From assembly GCA_050084515.1 (NCBI GenBank), contig CM114274.1:38006001-38070000 (forward strand): a stretch of DNA of 64,000 nucleotides, written 5' to 3'. Origin of the DNA: Blasia pusilla (taxonomy: Eukaryota; Marchantiophyta; Marchantiopsida; Blasiales). The translations under genes and the position numbers were made by a program. The notes beneath the pieces are model-generated. The model was not told where the DNA came from and searched no databases. It saw nothing but the letters and a program-made list of their open reading frames with translations. Numbering within the stretch: position 1 is the stretch's first letter; every line of letters begins with the position of its first letter. Shown here in pieces: positions 22,871 through 35,834 of the stretch.

Positions 22871-25679
22871 AAGGTGAGGGGACGCATACTTCTCCCCTTT
22901 GAAAAATCTAGTCATTTTTATATTTTATGTTTGAGTCAAATTAGATTTCTTATGCTCATAAAATAATGAAAATGATTATTAATGATAGGGGTCTCAATTG
23001 TACTCTCCCAATATGATTCGTGTATTTTCTTATTTTCTTAAATTATGTATTTTTTAATTAAATGATTAGAAAGAGAATAGACCCATAGGTTCGTATAACA
23101 TGTAGATCCCCTTCTTGATTTTTGAGCACCTCTCATCTTAATACATGTCCCTTTCAACCAATAGGATCGTTCGCCCTCTCAACCAATAGGATTGGTCAAA
23201 ATTGATTTGAGAGGTTAAATCATTCAATTACACAATACTAATGATTCATTCAAAATACCCACCATTTTTAATCTCATGCATGCATCGCACGAGCACCGAC
23301 TAGTCAAGAACAAGCAAGATGCACATCTTCTAGAAGGTGACTCTTAATAGCTCACTTATAAAGTAATATTTGCATTGCATTGGAGGACGGCACCTACGGA
23401 TGGGTATTTGGAAGAGACTTTGGAGATGGAGCTCATGGGCATTTCAACTCTATTGTCATAGTGTAGGGTCTCCATATTATGAGTCAAAAGAACTCATCAT
23501 TTGGTTCCTCATCAAGATCATTTTTTAATTTGTGTCCATTTCTTTTAGGGTTCCATGTATCTTTGCAGTGGTTATGAAACAACACTCGTCCTTAAGCTCT
23601 TCTAGATGAGATATTTGTTTGTCCCCTTTGGTTGTTATATAAATACATAGCACGTCCTACGTTATTCCCATAAGATTTTGATTCCATTTAATAATTTCCA
23701 AATCATTGCTTACACTTTCTTGGGGGTGCCAATTCTTTTTTGTAATTCCCATAGACCTTCCACATCTATTTCTTTTCTCACACGATTCCCACCCTATTTG
23801 ATGTGATTCTTATCACTTTTAGTTTTAACAGTCTTGGGTATGAGAAGGTAGAGGTAAGTAAGGATAGGGTGGGTCGCAACTCCATAATTGGGTAAGAGAT
23901 CAAGTAGACCTCCTTGATATCTACTCAAAAGGTAAGTGGAGGAGTTTGCCAACAACTGGTGATGATGTATTTTTGGTATCATGGAGTGGATTATATTTCT
24001 CTTGAAATGTGTTGCATCCATGCCCCAAACCTTAAAATTGCCTCACGTAGACTAGGCAAAATCGAGATACTAAATTCCCTTTGGAATTAAATTGATGAAA
24101 AGTATAGTAAGAACAAGTTCTCTAAAAAGTGTTAAAAAAAATATGAAAATGCCCAAAAACTTCCACTACATGAAGGATAAAAACCATTGGCCATATATCT
24201 CAGCAAATAACTTAACTCCTTGATCCTTGTTGTTGCATCGGCTGCAAAATCCTTAGTAGATGGGGCTCAACACATGTATGCAAAATATGCTAATAGAAAA
24301 AATCTACCTCTAAGCGTAATTAAGTCAACTTGTTGATAAGAGGTTGTTTGTATGTGTAGTTATTCTTGCCCAAACATATACCCAAAAGTATGAGCCGCTC
24401 ATATTATTTCCTCTTTGACCACATCATCGCTCGTCATTTGTTCTCTATCATATGCATATCGTAGAATGTGGATATTATGTATATTATTGGGCTTCTTTGT
24501 GCATACAAAATCAAGCATACCTAGAAGATAAGGATGAGTAAGTCTAAGGCATTACCATTGTGATATCAATAATAGACTTTATAAAAGACAAATGGAAGGT
24601 TAAAAGGACTTGCAATAAGATAAGTCTCATTTCATTTTTGTATCCACAAATAAGCAAGCTCGATAAGAGAGAGATTTTCATAGTGTCGCAATCCTCATAA
24701 CCAAACAAACACTAAACAAACGTCAAGCAAAACATCATAACTTTAGTGTGCTCACGCTACGATGATTGCGCTTTGGAGAGGTCTCTTGAAAAATTCCATG
24801 AGACGAAACACGCATTAGAGTTTGTACATTTCATGCATTTATGGTTGTGAATAGGAAACCTGCACCAAACGTGAACCAAGACTTGAGATGGGTTGAGTCT
24901 AGGAAGGTTGGTTGCCAAAGAGGTGAGAACCATATTTGGGACGCAAGTAGCATTTGGGGATTTTAACTGTGTTTTGGATCATAAATTTTAGTCTTGAGAT
25001 GAGTTTGGGACAAGTAAGTGGCATTGGAAAGCTTATGCCGAGAAAATTATAACGCACCAAAGATCTCAGATAAAGCTCAAGCATAGCTTGATATTGACCG
25101 AAAACCACTGTAAGGGAAGTCAGGTTGAGGGCCAAATTGAGGGGCCTGAAGGTCTTCCCCTAAAGTTAGGGGAGGGCAGAGATCCCCAAAAGTACTAGTA
25201 AGGGTGAATGTCTCTAAGGATTCTTGGAACCTGAACTCCACTTTGAGCGCCAAACGGCGTCTCAAGGCCACGGGATGGAACGAGAGTTTGGCATTGGAAA
25301 TTGAAACCCAAACCTGATCCAAGGGAATGGATTTCGTAAGCCACACTTGGATTCCGACCCATGACTCATTTTTGTGAGTCGCAATTAGGGACTCATTGGA
25401 TGTCCATGGGACAATTGGAACCTCCATCCATGAAAACGTTGTTTGAGGTTCTTGAACCGACCAAAAAGTCTATCCCAAGTCTTGAGAGACTTGCCTGTGT
25501 AGTAAACCGCGAAACTAGGAAGGTTGAGATTGATGAGAGGCCGAGTCAGGAACTCAAAAATTTATAACGCTAATTGAACCAGACCCGACTAACGTGAGTG
25601 TGTCTTTGGGTGCAGGTCACGATTGAGAGCGTGTCCTACTAAACGTACCCTTCCGCAACAATAAATATTTACGTTCAAG
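22871..25679. other. spacer, one unassigned open region
   Basis: 22871-24890 is AT-rich without supportable features. At 24899-25560 the composition is less AT-rich, and a 116-residue minus-strand frame (25427-25077, containing LDQVWVSISNAKLSFHPVAL) is open with an overlapping second frame. I do not recognise it. It could be a fragment of another mobile element. Confidence 0.35.
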
Positions 25680-27010
25680 GAGAGTAGGCGCACAACACAT
25701 AGAGAGAATGTTAAAAAAATTGATCCCCTGAAAATTCTCATAAATAAGATCTTAAATTTGATCAACCCTTTATATAATCAACTACTTGAAACAAGGAAGA
25801 ATTGCTTGTGTAGCGAATGGAAAAAGAGTCCAAAATTTTCAATTGTTGTTGGACTAATAGATCTCCTGTCTCGACATGGATCACATTCGTATTCTTATTG
25901 GAGAGTACTTTTTTGGTTTGCAAACACCTATTAAGATAACGATAACCAAAGTGAAACTTCCCAAAAATTAATGTTAGTGCAATCACAACTTTGGAGAGAA
26001 TCTCCACAACTCCAAAAGAAAAAGGCAACACAATTTAACGTGAATCCAAGATATCATCATCTCCATCAAAAGTCTTATGATAAAGAAGTTGAACAATTAG
26101 TCATGATAGAAATATAGGAAGACAAGTGCAAAGAAGGTAGGAAGAATGTCGGAGAAAACTTGGGAGAGAATTCCATATTTAACTTGAGAATCCCCTAAAT
26201 TAGACAAAAAAATAAAGACATTCTATATCTTTCAAAGGGGGCTCGTGGGGAAACCAATGGGGACACGCATAACTTGAATACATTCAATACAGAAGGAAAA
26301 ATCAAAACGAGGTTGGATGAATGTTGAGGGAAGGCATGAAGGAGGCAATGCCCTGTATTTACTAAGTTGCACTTGGAAGTATAATACATGGAGTTCACCC
26401 ACGAAATAGGTATAAGCAAGAACCACTTGAGACAAAGGAATTATAATTTGAATGTCATCAAAATTAGAAGGAATCAACAAGATGGAAATGCCTACGTTGA
26501 AACTCGAGGGGAACGAAAATGTATAATGACTAAAAGTGGGTCATCCACACAATCATCTTGAGTACTTTAGGTGCAATACATGTTGATTGGAGAATATTTT
26601 TTACTATAAGAATAGCATGGCGAGAATATATAATGAATATATCATAAGTATAGAAGCAAATGACAAATAGAATAAGACTCGTTAGTTGTCTTTCTACATA
26701 ACATAACTCCTCAAATACAATTACACCGCAACATGAATCAAATGCATTAGCTAGATAGATTTGAATAACAATCCAATCTAGATAAATAAAAAATAGAGCA
26801 TATTCCTATGGACCATTGCTTCACAACCAACAAAAGTAGCCCTTCAAATCGAAGTGGAAATATGTAAACATTGAAATGGGGAAAAAATTGCAAGCAAAGG
26901 GATTGACTAACCAAACAATATAATGCCGCTTTAATAGCCAAATACCAAGCTTCAAAATGAAGCTTATCCATAGTCAATAAATGACAAGAACCCAAAAATC
27001 TAAAGTTAAA
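25680..27010 (-). mobile_element. second LINE relic of the same family, strongly decayed
   Basis: Minus-strand fragments align in order with the copy at 6500-8884. An RT upstream block lies near 26990-26800 (LAIKAALYCLVSQSLCLQF). Motif C and its flank lie near 26470-26230, where the YADD box reads FDD, followed by VVLAYTYFVGELHVLYFQV and FCIECIQVMRVPIGF. A later block at 26031-25762 includes HVETGDLLVQQQL. Many stops and frameshifts. This copy reaches further 5' into RT than the first one. Confidence 0.75.
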
Positions 27011-29545
27011 ATATCATACATGATATGCCGTAATATGTATACGTAGATTGTATCTACAGATAAAGTCACTTGCATAATCTACTATAATAAAAGCAATTAT
27101 GGAGATGCTCTAAACCATGCCTAATAGTTTGCCTATTGACAAGCAAAGCATATGAAGAAATATCTATATAAAACCTCCCAATCAATCTCCAAATAAAAAT
27201 TCATTGTATAGTCTATATGAAAAAAAAGGCGTTATAACTAAAAGAAGGGTAAGAGATTCTAAGAATGCTACCATACACTTATCACTGTAAGAAGAAGAGA
27301 TTCCAATGCTCGAATCACGTGTGAAAACTCACCAACTTCCCCAAAACTAGGCTACATCTAAGGTGTTATTATTTTCAAGGTCCCCTATGTTTGGTATATC
27401 AAGGAGGATGCATCATTGTTAAGGTCTCTTCTCAAAGCCAATACTCATTCTCTAAAAATCCTCTCAATCCTTAAATAGAATGCTTAATACGCAAGGAGGT
27501 TTCGTAATGATCAAACTCATCATCAATTAAAGGGAGAACTAAAATCCACTCATAAAAGTGTGATAGAAGATTCTACCCATTGATGTCTACATATACACCT
27601 TTCTAATGGGAAAAGCAATGTTTTTTGGATGGTGGAATAAAGTGCAAAAAGAATATGTGAGTAGAGTCTAAGACAAAGAAGGAAATGGTTAAAGCAAAGG
27701 AGATCAATTTAATTCAACCATATCCAAATAGATGATGTAAGGATCAAAGAAGGAGGGGTATCAAGTTAAGGATTGAAGGCCTATGCACTGGTCGACAAGA
27801 CCATTCAGGCCTTTAAATTCCATTAAGAGCCAACTCTTTACAATAAGGTATGCAATAGACCTTCACTACAAATATCCAATAATAAGGATTAAAAGAGAAA
27901 GAGACATGAGATTAATGAGGTGATGATGGTCTACAATATGGGGGTATATAATTTAAAATGGAGGAAGAAGAGAGTAGAATAGATAGGAATCAAAAGCAAG
28001 GATTTATATGAGATTTGTAACGATGAAGAAATATTATGATTCGATAGTAATTGATTACGGCCCCCTACAATACGCGGTTCCGAGAGATGAGGGAGCATAA
28101 TGCAAGATACTATGTAGAATTTTTGACCTTTGGATATGAAGTTTTGAATGGTTGGATGGACGAGGTTAAATAGATTCCATGTTCACGTTAATGCTCTCAT
28201 TATTCCTGTCAACGTGTTACTCCACATCGGCATCGGATTAATAGTGTTCTTCAAAAATCTCATAAATAAATCGTATTAATCTCCTCTAAACCTGGGCTTT
28301 AAATTAAAAACTCAAACCGGGGGCCACATATTGGTTGAGGTTATTATTAGTGGGAAAATATGGAGAGAGGATTAGATCATGACATGGAGAAAATATACAA
28401 AGTGTACGAGGTGTAGGAATATTTAGAGGAAAATAGTGAGATATACAATGAGGAAAGAATAGGATAATCATAGATGATCCAACACCGAGTGAATATAGGG
28501 GCAACCTCCATAATAAGCTAGAGGAGTACGATCCATCAAGAACAACATGGATAGAATTTTCATTCAGCAAAAGTGACTTTATAATTGAAAATCACTTTAA
28601 GAATACTAAGAAGCAATTGAACTTGAGAAAAAAAAAATGACATACTTGATACTGAAAGAAGCATCTTGAGAGTAAAAGTGTAAAAATCCCTTGTAAGAAA
28701 ACGGAGTGAAGAGGTAAGGGCAAAGAAGTAAGGTAAAATATTGAAAAAAAAAAATGACACGAGTGAAATATACATCAAATACATCCCAACGGAGAAGGGT
28801 GCAATACTAGAAAACCAAATTGATATGAAAAGAACCAACCTACCAACACAATCATAATAAGATTGGGAACACTTAAATCCATTAATCGATGAGAAAGTAA
28901 CGAAGAAAATTGAATAAACCAACAAAAATAAAAAAAACCCACCCATCCATGAGTGACATGAGAGGATGAAAACAAACTTGTGACTTAGCGCCTAACTAAA
29001 GATTGAGGAAAGCCGGAGGAATCCTTGGTTTCGACTATAGACTACAATCACACCACAAGACTAATGCAATTAGAGATGTGTGAACTATGAGGGCACTCTC
29101 TAAAGAACTTCAACATAAGTGGAAAGAAGATAAAAATTCAAGTTTGGGGGTATGGACAAATTTAATCTAAAATTCATAAGATTAGCGTAGGTTAGGAATC
29201 ATTTTCATGGAAACACCTAACCATGTCCATATCCAACACTCCTAGAAAGAAGTTGGACTGAAAAGGCTCCCATGACCCACCAATCTTCCCTCACAAAAAA
29301 CAACAGTATTCAAACAACTACAAGGTTAAGATTTGCGTAGATCGGTTTCCCAACAATGAATGAAGTAAACTAGGATGGACGTGAAACCATGGGATAAAAG
29401 AATATTCGAATCTCCACTTTAGATCAGATTTTCAGAACGATGAAGGGTATTGTGCTATATCCTTTGGGTAGTTGGAATGCAGAGATGATTATTTTTTTCT
29501 AATGGGAAAGCAGCGATGATTTTTTCAGGGTGAGAGGAAAAAAGG
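27011..29545. other. AT-rich spacer, no gene recognised
   Basis: Minus-strand open frames at 28304-28975 are Phe/Leu/Ser-rich, as random AT-rich DNA gives. No motif was found. Confidence 0.45.
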
Positions 29546-32185
29546 ATGTCCCAAAAGAAAAGCGAATATTCACTACACAGATGTCCTAAAGGAGACATAT
29601 GGCATAGGATGAAATTTTCAAACGTCGACATTTCAAAAGAGGATAAAAGCAATTGTTTCAGTCCAAATCCTCAATACGTAATCATTCGACAAAGCGTGGA
29701 TTCAATGCAGGAGTCACGAAGCTTCTATTTCCTAGCCGCCTCTGTGGTGTCATTGTTCTGCTGTACAGCATGGCATTTGGACTGTCCCATGACTCTCCAT
29801 CCACTGCCCTTAGTGGCACCCGCGCAGAAGAGGTGACTTTTGCAATGGAACCTTTGAGAAGGATCTTCCGAGGGTGTACAACTCATGGGAATGGGAAGGC
29901 ACATTTGAACCCTAAAAGTAAGAATTGCTTGGGTGAAATTTCTTGACAGGTAAGGTCGTGACAGCAGCAAGGAAGATGCTTGCCCTCAAATAGCATGAAA
30001 GTAGATAGACGTCCTGGAAATATGCTAGACTACAACCGACCTAGCTAACAACCATTGCCAGTTATTTTATGGAGCCTCCATAAAACAACATCAATTATTC
30101 TTGCACACTTCTACCTCTCAGTCCCACAGGGCATTGGTACATCGACCATAAGCCACAACACGGCAGTCAGCCAGCCACCCAACTGAACCATAAGCTCAGA
30201 GAAAAGGACTACTTTCAAAAAACAAAACTTGGTAGAATCTCTAGAATTCCAATGAGGATGTTTCTTCAGCGACAGAGAAATTGGAGTTCAAGCACAACAA
30301 AGTACTCCACAGATTCAGATAGTTCTTTTCCAATTTGCAGAGGACACTCAATTCAACACTCAATTCTGAAGGGTGGAGTACAACCAAGGTTCACGAGGTT
30401 TTACACGATAAAAGTGGGCCAGAACTCAGGTTCCAAACATGTGACTTCCTGGCCTGACCTGCTGCGACAGCTTTGGAATGTGTTCCATGCAGCCCTCTCA
30501 TCTCCAACAATTTATTGTTCAGCAGGGGATACAGTTACAGCTAAACCAGGTAAATAGACAAGATGGCATCCTGGGGATGCATGATACACAACTCCCAATG
30601 ACTAGCCTTCATTTAATCTGGACAATTCACTTGCTATAGCAGCCATTAATGCTTGCAATAACAACAAATCCTTATTTTGCCACAGCCCACAATGAGCCAA
30701 TCCTATAAGGCTCGTATATTAACATGTCAGTCCATGAGAACCATTCAAATAGACAGGGTTCTAAAATAAGCCTCCCATCCCAGCTACGATTCATATCCTA
30801 AATCAACAATATAACATATTCAGTCCATATTCATTCTAACAATCAACACCATTCAAAGCTTCTTTAGTAGTAACTCTCCATCTGGATTCCATGAGAATTT
30901 AAGCCATGAAAGGATAGAATGGTAAAGGAGAAGTGCAGATAATTACAGAAGTTTAGCCTTGACCCCAGGTTTACTACAATCACTATGCGTCCAACAAGAG
31001 TGAGACAATATTTATCCTGGTTACAATCATGTCGTGTACCTCCTAGAGCTAGTTCAATAATAGGAATTCAAGGCTCTGACTGCGAAATGGTTCAGCTCAT
31101 TCATGTTTACCAAACAGACAACCTTGTTAACGATCAGAGACAAGACACAGCTAGGAAGGGAGATTTCATCATAGGCAGTGAGTCCAAGCAGAGTTTTCAT
31201 GAAGGCAGGTTGGGCAGAGTTTTCATGAAGGCACAGGCTCGTATGCATACAGTTGAATTTCCCCACTCCAATTCCAACCATGCCATTAGGTCCGGGTAGC
31301 TCTTATGCTTTAGACCTCAGCATACATTGCATTTCATAATGATGGGGAATACAATGAGTAGCGAAAATCCCCATTTAGGCAATAGTAATACTGGGAATGT
31401 CGACGAACAGGAATCCTCATATGAGGAAAAATATGAAGGTTCAAGACACCTACATGAAAACTCTAAAATTGGTAAGATTCTACACCTCCAGGTGGTCGAC
31501 AGATCCAGCCTGTTAACATGAATAACAATCAAGGAAAGCCTTTAGACAATTGACAAAGGCATGGTCAAATTCTACAAAAGTTTGAAGCCCTAAGCTAACA
31601 TAATTGGTCTGTGGACATGATTCAGTAGCAAAGACCTCTCAGACCACTGAATGTCTAGGACCAAAATGGTCCTAGATATTCAGTGGCTCTACGAAGCTGG
31701 CCTGGATACCTGCCTGCTATAACCATTGAGGTCACTTCATTGACATTACTCATGATGAACAAAAGTTATGTGATCTGCCTTTTCATCAACAACGCAACAC
31801 TTTTAAGCGAGACTCACAAAGCTGAACCTACTCCAACAGCAAGGGCCATACATCTATTAGGTCATGAATAACATGAACTTGCAACCGAAACCAAATGAAT
31901 TTAGACACTTCAAACAGACATGGCATAGATTCCAATTCCTCCACCAACTGATATTCACTTTGATGAACATGGGCCAAAGACAAGTTGGAGGAAAACAAAA
32001 TTCTCTCCCATCAATCTATCCTCTCTGGTAAAGTAGCTTCAGACCACTCACCAAAATCAATGCTGCTCTCGTGAGGCACCAGCTTGCAACTCCCTCTTAT
32101 GATAATAGAACCAGGCTCATGGTTTTTCTTGGTTCTCTCTGTACTCAATTCCTACTGTACTGTTCCATACCATTCTGTTAAGACA
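29546..32185. other. 3' flank of the ZRF1/GlsA gene; no second gene supported
   Basis: Composition is closer to the genic regions than the DNA at 27-29 kb. I found no continuous coding frame with a recognisable motif on either strand. Part of it may be a long 3' untranslated region of the minus-strand gene. Confidence 0.4.
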
Positions 32186-34345
32186 TCACTCTGTCCCTTT
32201 TTTGCTCCTGAAATTTTCTCTCAGTAGGGCAAATTTCTTAAAACATTGAGTTTTTGTCTTGCCAGGAACTGCTGCGGCAATCCTCTCCCACCTTTGGGCA
32301 GTGTCCTTGGGGAAAGTTTTCAGAGCCTTCACAAGAGCTATCTCCTGCGTTTCAGACCACACGTCAACCTCCAGACTACCAGAGTTCCCATTTGCAACGC
32401 CGGATGTATTTCCATTGCTCTGAGGTTGGAGGTCAGATGACCTTTTCTCAACAATAGACTCATCTTTCCTCGTCACACCATTGACTAAACCCTCGGCCTT
32501 GTCCTTGCTATGTGAGGATGTTCCATCATCACTTCCATTTGTGAAAGCCCCGGAATCAGCGGTTTTGGTGCTGACTCCCACCTCAACAAGATCCTCACGT
32601 GTAGACAGAGGAGAGTCGATGGAGACAACAGCTGTCTTTCTCTTCTGTAGAAAGGAATCAAAAGCCTTCGAAGAGTCCGGTTTCTGCAGAAGGACCGTTT
32701 TAATGGCCCTCAAAATCTCATCTACAGACCGACCTGTTCCTATGTAGTTGGCCACAACCTCCCAACGCTGTGATGTTCCCTGTGGATACTTTGCAACCGC
32801 CTTCCTCAGAAGCTCTACTTCATTCTTGCTCCAAGACTTCTCTTTCTTCTCACTTCCATTCAGGGCACTTGTGGTCTTCTTCGAATGGTCCACAGAAACT
32901 GCCGAATCCTTGTGACCATTAGACAGGACTGAGTCCTGTTGCACAGAAGGCTTCGGAAGATTCTCGGGCATGTTGTCAGGTGTGCATTCTTTAGGCGCTC
33001 CAGCTTTGGTTGGAGTTGGACCGAGTGGGCCACTGGGAGGATCTACATGGAAAGTTCCATTCTCGATTCTTTTCAAAGTGTCAGTTAGGATCTCTGCCTG
33101 CTCCTCTACCCTTGCTTTCTCTTCTAGTTTTTCACAGATGCTTCTCAGCTGATACATATCCAAGGAAGCGCAGAGACCTTCAACACTGTCGTCAGAGATG
33201 CGGAACTCTTTCCTTGATATCACACCAGCCGCAGCTGCTCGCAACCTAGATTTTTCCTTCCTCAACAGTTTCTTCTCTTTCTCCCTGATTTTTTTCTGAG
33301 CGGCAGCCTCTTCGGCAATTTTCCGGTCCTCCTCTATCTTCCGCAGCTTCTCCTCCTCCAACGCCCGTACTGCTTCTAATTCCTTCTCTTGCTGTGCAAG
33401 GAATTTCGCCTGCTTCTTTCGAAGCTTCTCAGCTTTCTCCTCCTCTTTCCTCCGCACAATTCGAGGGTCCCTTTTGTACGAGTTTTCAATCAGCGTCCGG
33501 ATGCGCCCGTTTTCTTCTTTCTTCGCCTTCTCCCTCAGCTTCACATTTTGCCTCTCCATCCATCGTTTGTGTTCTCGACTCTCAGCCTGCTCTAAATCAA
33601 ATTCATCCGCATGCGGGAACTCCCTCCAACTCTTGAAGCTAAACCAAAAATCGTAAAACCTATCCACATCAGCCATTGAGGAATCACTTTCCCCAAGAGG
33701 TGGTACAGGTTGGGTAACAGACCAACGACCATTCCTAGCGAAGACCGGCCCGAAGACTTTGAAGAAATCCTCCGGCGAACACTCGTTAGGCACTTCGTCA
33801 TCAAATTCGTCGATAGAATCATAGACACGTCGTTTAGCGGGATCAATGAGTATCTCGTAAGCTTCTTGTATGGCTTTGAAGTTTTGATCGATTTCTTCCT
33901 TCTTGGCCTGTTTGGCCTCTTCAGTCTCTTCCTGCAAGATGAGAGCTGCTTGCTTGTCGGGGTGGTGCTTGAGAGCAACTTCCCTGTAACTTTTTCGGAT
34001 TTGCTCCTCGGAGGCCAAAAATCGTAGGTGACTCAGACCTAACAACGCGTAATGATCCTGTTGATCCCCATCAGAGTTGCCCTTCTTCTTACCCTTGAAT
34101 GCATACGAATCCACGGAAGGAGACGCAGCCTTCTCTTTCTTCTCGGAGACCGCCACATCATCCTCGTCATGCTTTTTGTCACAACCTAACAAGCGCTTGG
34201 CGGCCTCGTGGAAGGAGACACCAGCCGGCTCCAATTTGGTTGCTTGCCAGGGCTTCCCATTGGATGACACATGCAGAGGAGCACCATCCACAAGCTCCAA
34301 AGAATTGTATGTGAGAAACAGCCGGTGCTTTAAAGCCGGCATCAT
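32186..34345 (-). CDS. ZRF1/GlsA-like J-domain protein with two SANT domains
   Basis: A 719-residue single-exon gene with the family's full domain order. Its animal homologue is DNAJC2/MPP11, its yeast homologue zuotin. The N-terminal block LTYNSLELVDGAPLHVSSNG opens the protein. The J domain spans about residues 98-177, with REVALKHHPDK placing HPD at 128-130. The zuotin-type region (about 200-300) carries DFWFSFKSWREFP and NSYKRDPRIVRRK. A long Lys/Glu-rich, probably helical stretch covers about 300-375. The two SANT/Myb-like domains are at about 503-550 (SWSKNEVELLRKAVAKYP) and 661-710 (WSETQEIALVKALKTFP). Family members work with Hsp70 at the ribosome exit; the SANT-bearing plant and animal forms also act in the nucleus on ubiquitinated H2A chromatin. 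Two ATGs in a row open the frame. It looks intact. Confidence 0.95.
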   Translation of the reverse strand: MMPALKHRLFLTYNSLELVDGAPLHVSSNGKPWQATKLEPAGVSFHEAAKRLLGCDKKHDEDDVAVSEKKEKAASPSVDSYAFKGKKKGNSDGDQQDHYALLGLSHLRFLASEEQIRKSYREVALKHHPDKQAALILQEETEEAKQAKKEEIDQNFKAIQEAYEILIDPAKRRVYDSIDEFDDEVPNECSPEDFFKVFGPVFARNGRWSVTQPVPPLGESDSSMADVDRFYDFWFSFKSWREFPHADEFDLEQAESREHKRWMERQNVKLREKAKKEENGRIRTLIENSYKRDPRIVRRKEEEKAEKLRKKQAKFLAQQEKELEAVRALEEEKLRKIEEDRKIAEEAAAQKKIREKEKKLLRKEKSRLRAAAAGVISRKEFRISDDSVEGLCASLDMYQLRSICEKLEEKARVEEQAEILTDTLKRIENGTFHVDPPSGPLGPTPTKAGAPKECTPDNMPENLPKPSVQQDSVLSNGHKDSAVSVDHSKKTTSALNGSEKKEKSWSKNEVELLRKAVAKYPQGTSQRWEVVANYIGTGRSVDEILRAIKTVLLQKPDSSKAFDSFLQKRKTAVVSIDSPLSTREDLVEVGVSTKTADSGAFTNGSDDGTSSHSKDKAEGLVNGVTRKDESIVEKRSSDLQPQSNGNTSGVANGNSGSLEVDVWSETQEIALVKALKTFPKDTAQRWERIAAAVPGKTKTQCFKKFALLRENFRSKKGTE

Positions 34346-35402
34346 GAAAGTAAAAAATTACATGTGAGAAATGTCGTTTACAGAGTCGTAAGACTCAACT
34401 CTCGCGGCACTTCTCAATCGAGAGAAATCAACTTGCAGTGGCCTGACAAGTATACACCATCATCTGCCTCGTGAAGAATCAACCCGCCCGTAGATTTGGG
34501 AATGGACGGAAAGCTGCAAGCACCACGGGAGAACAAATATTCAATACACAGAATTGAAACACGCCATATAGCTCTCTTCACACATGCCTAACAATCTGGA
34601 TTATCACGACATCACCACATCACGAGGAAACCTGCTATTGACAGTTACGAGTGCCAATGAGAAACACTCCTCCACCTCAACCGATTCTTCACCTCCTCCG
34701 ATGTACCAAGCACGGACGAGATCTCAAAGGGCAGGACAACCTTATTCCATCACATCTCGCATCTCTCTTTCTCTCTCTCTCTCTCTAATCATACACGCAC
34801 ACTACGCACTCGCATGTAAGCAAGCAGAAGAGGGAACCTAATAATCAACCCCAAAGGAACTCCACGTTCAGGGCTTTTACTCTGCAAACCTCGAACCCTG
34901 CGAACGTCCCACGATCCTTGCATCCGGCTCACATCAGGAGTCACCCCGCCGCTTGAGTACTGGGCTAGAAATCAAGCATGCACCTACCGCTCCCCGAATC
35001 CAATCTTCTTCATACTTCCAAATCCCACCATACGACTTCCGGAGACTCTTGAAGACAGCCAAACCCTACCCTCGAAACTCACACGACGCGAACATATCTC
35101 GACGGGATAATCCACGCCAAGCGACTTACCTGGTCCAACTCCCTCGCAATGCACCGACGACCACGGGCGTTCGCTTCACTCCAGCAGAAAGCACACCGCT
35201 CCCACGGTCGCATACTCCAGAGCAGGGGGGACAAATCCTGCAGTGCCTGCGAGACTCCAGCCCTGAATTGCTGTTCCTCAATGGCCAAAGCTGCTGCTGC
35301 ACACAGCTACGGAGAGGAGGAGAGGCAGGAGAGGCTGAGAAGAGAGGAGGCCGGATGGAATGGATGGCAGACGGAGACTGGCGGCCGCACTTTCCCGCTT
35401 TG
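34346..35402 (-). other. 5' region of the ZRF1/GlsA gene; possible leader exon near 35130-35310
   Basis: On the minus strand a GC-richer block ends at 35130 with a consensus donor (CAG|GTAAGT). The frame across it is open but has no ATG, and a stop lies upstream near 35310. This suits an untranslated first exon spliced towards the ATG at 34345 better than a coding exon. A short CT-rich tract lies at about 34760-34788. No other gene is supported. Confidence 0.4.
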
Positions 35403-35739
35403 GATCCGGAATTAACTCATAATAATTAGTTTATTTCACCCACGTTAACCTTGGTTGCTACCTATCCTGACGTGGCAACTGTACTCTCTAACGCAAAGGA
35501 TATTCTATCTCGGCTGATCTTGACTGCGTTACCATGATATGTTCTGTGAACCGTGCACTGTGGTCATAGTCAACCTCGACATCTGCGTGACAATGTGGTC
35601 ACGATCACTCACCATCTACCGAGCTACTCTTGCTATCTGACCAATGTTTCTACGCGTTGATTTTTTGTGAATAATAAGGTCCTAATAAGGTGTCTTCGCA
35701 ACGAGTAATAAACTGATTATTATGAGTTAATTCCGGATC
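35403..35739. mobile_element. MITE-like element with 33-bp terminal inverted repeats
   Basis: Arms 35403-35435 and 35707-35739 are reverse complements with one mismatch and begin GATCCGGAATTAACTCATAA. The 337-bp element has no coding capacity. It lies just upstream of the probable first exon of the ZRF1/GlsA gene. I cannot define a clear target-site duplication. Confidence 0.8.
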
Positions 35740-35834
35740 ATTTATATTGACATTTAATTAGTAAGGTGCACGACAAAATTTTAAATGTTTGAAGAAGTAG
35801 TACATAACTTGTGAAGAGAAGAGATTAGTAATGT

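Noticed and set aside
28304-28975. Hydrophobic minus-strand open frames that could suggest membrane proteins
   Set aside because: Phe/Leu/Ser-rich content follows from AT-rich DNA; no start context, motif or neighbour supports a gene.
35130-35288. A coding first exon with a consensus GTAAGT donor
   Set aside because: The frame has no ATG before an upstream stop; I keep it only as a possible untranslated leader exon of the ZRF1/GlsA gene.
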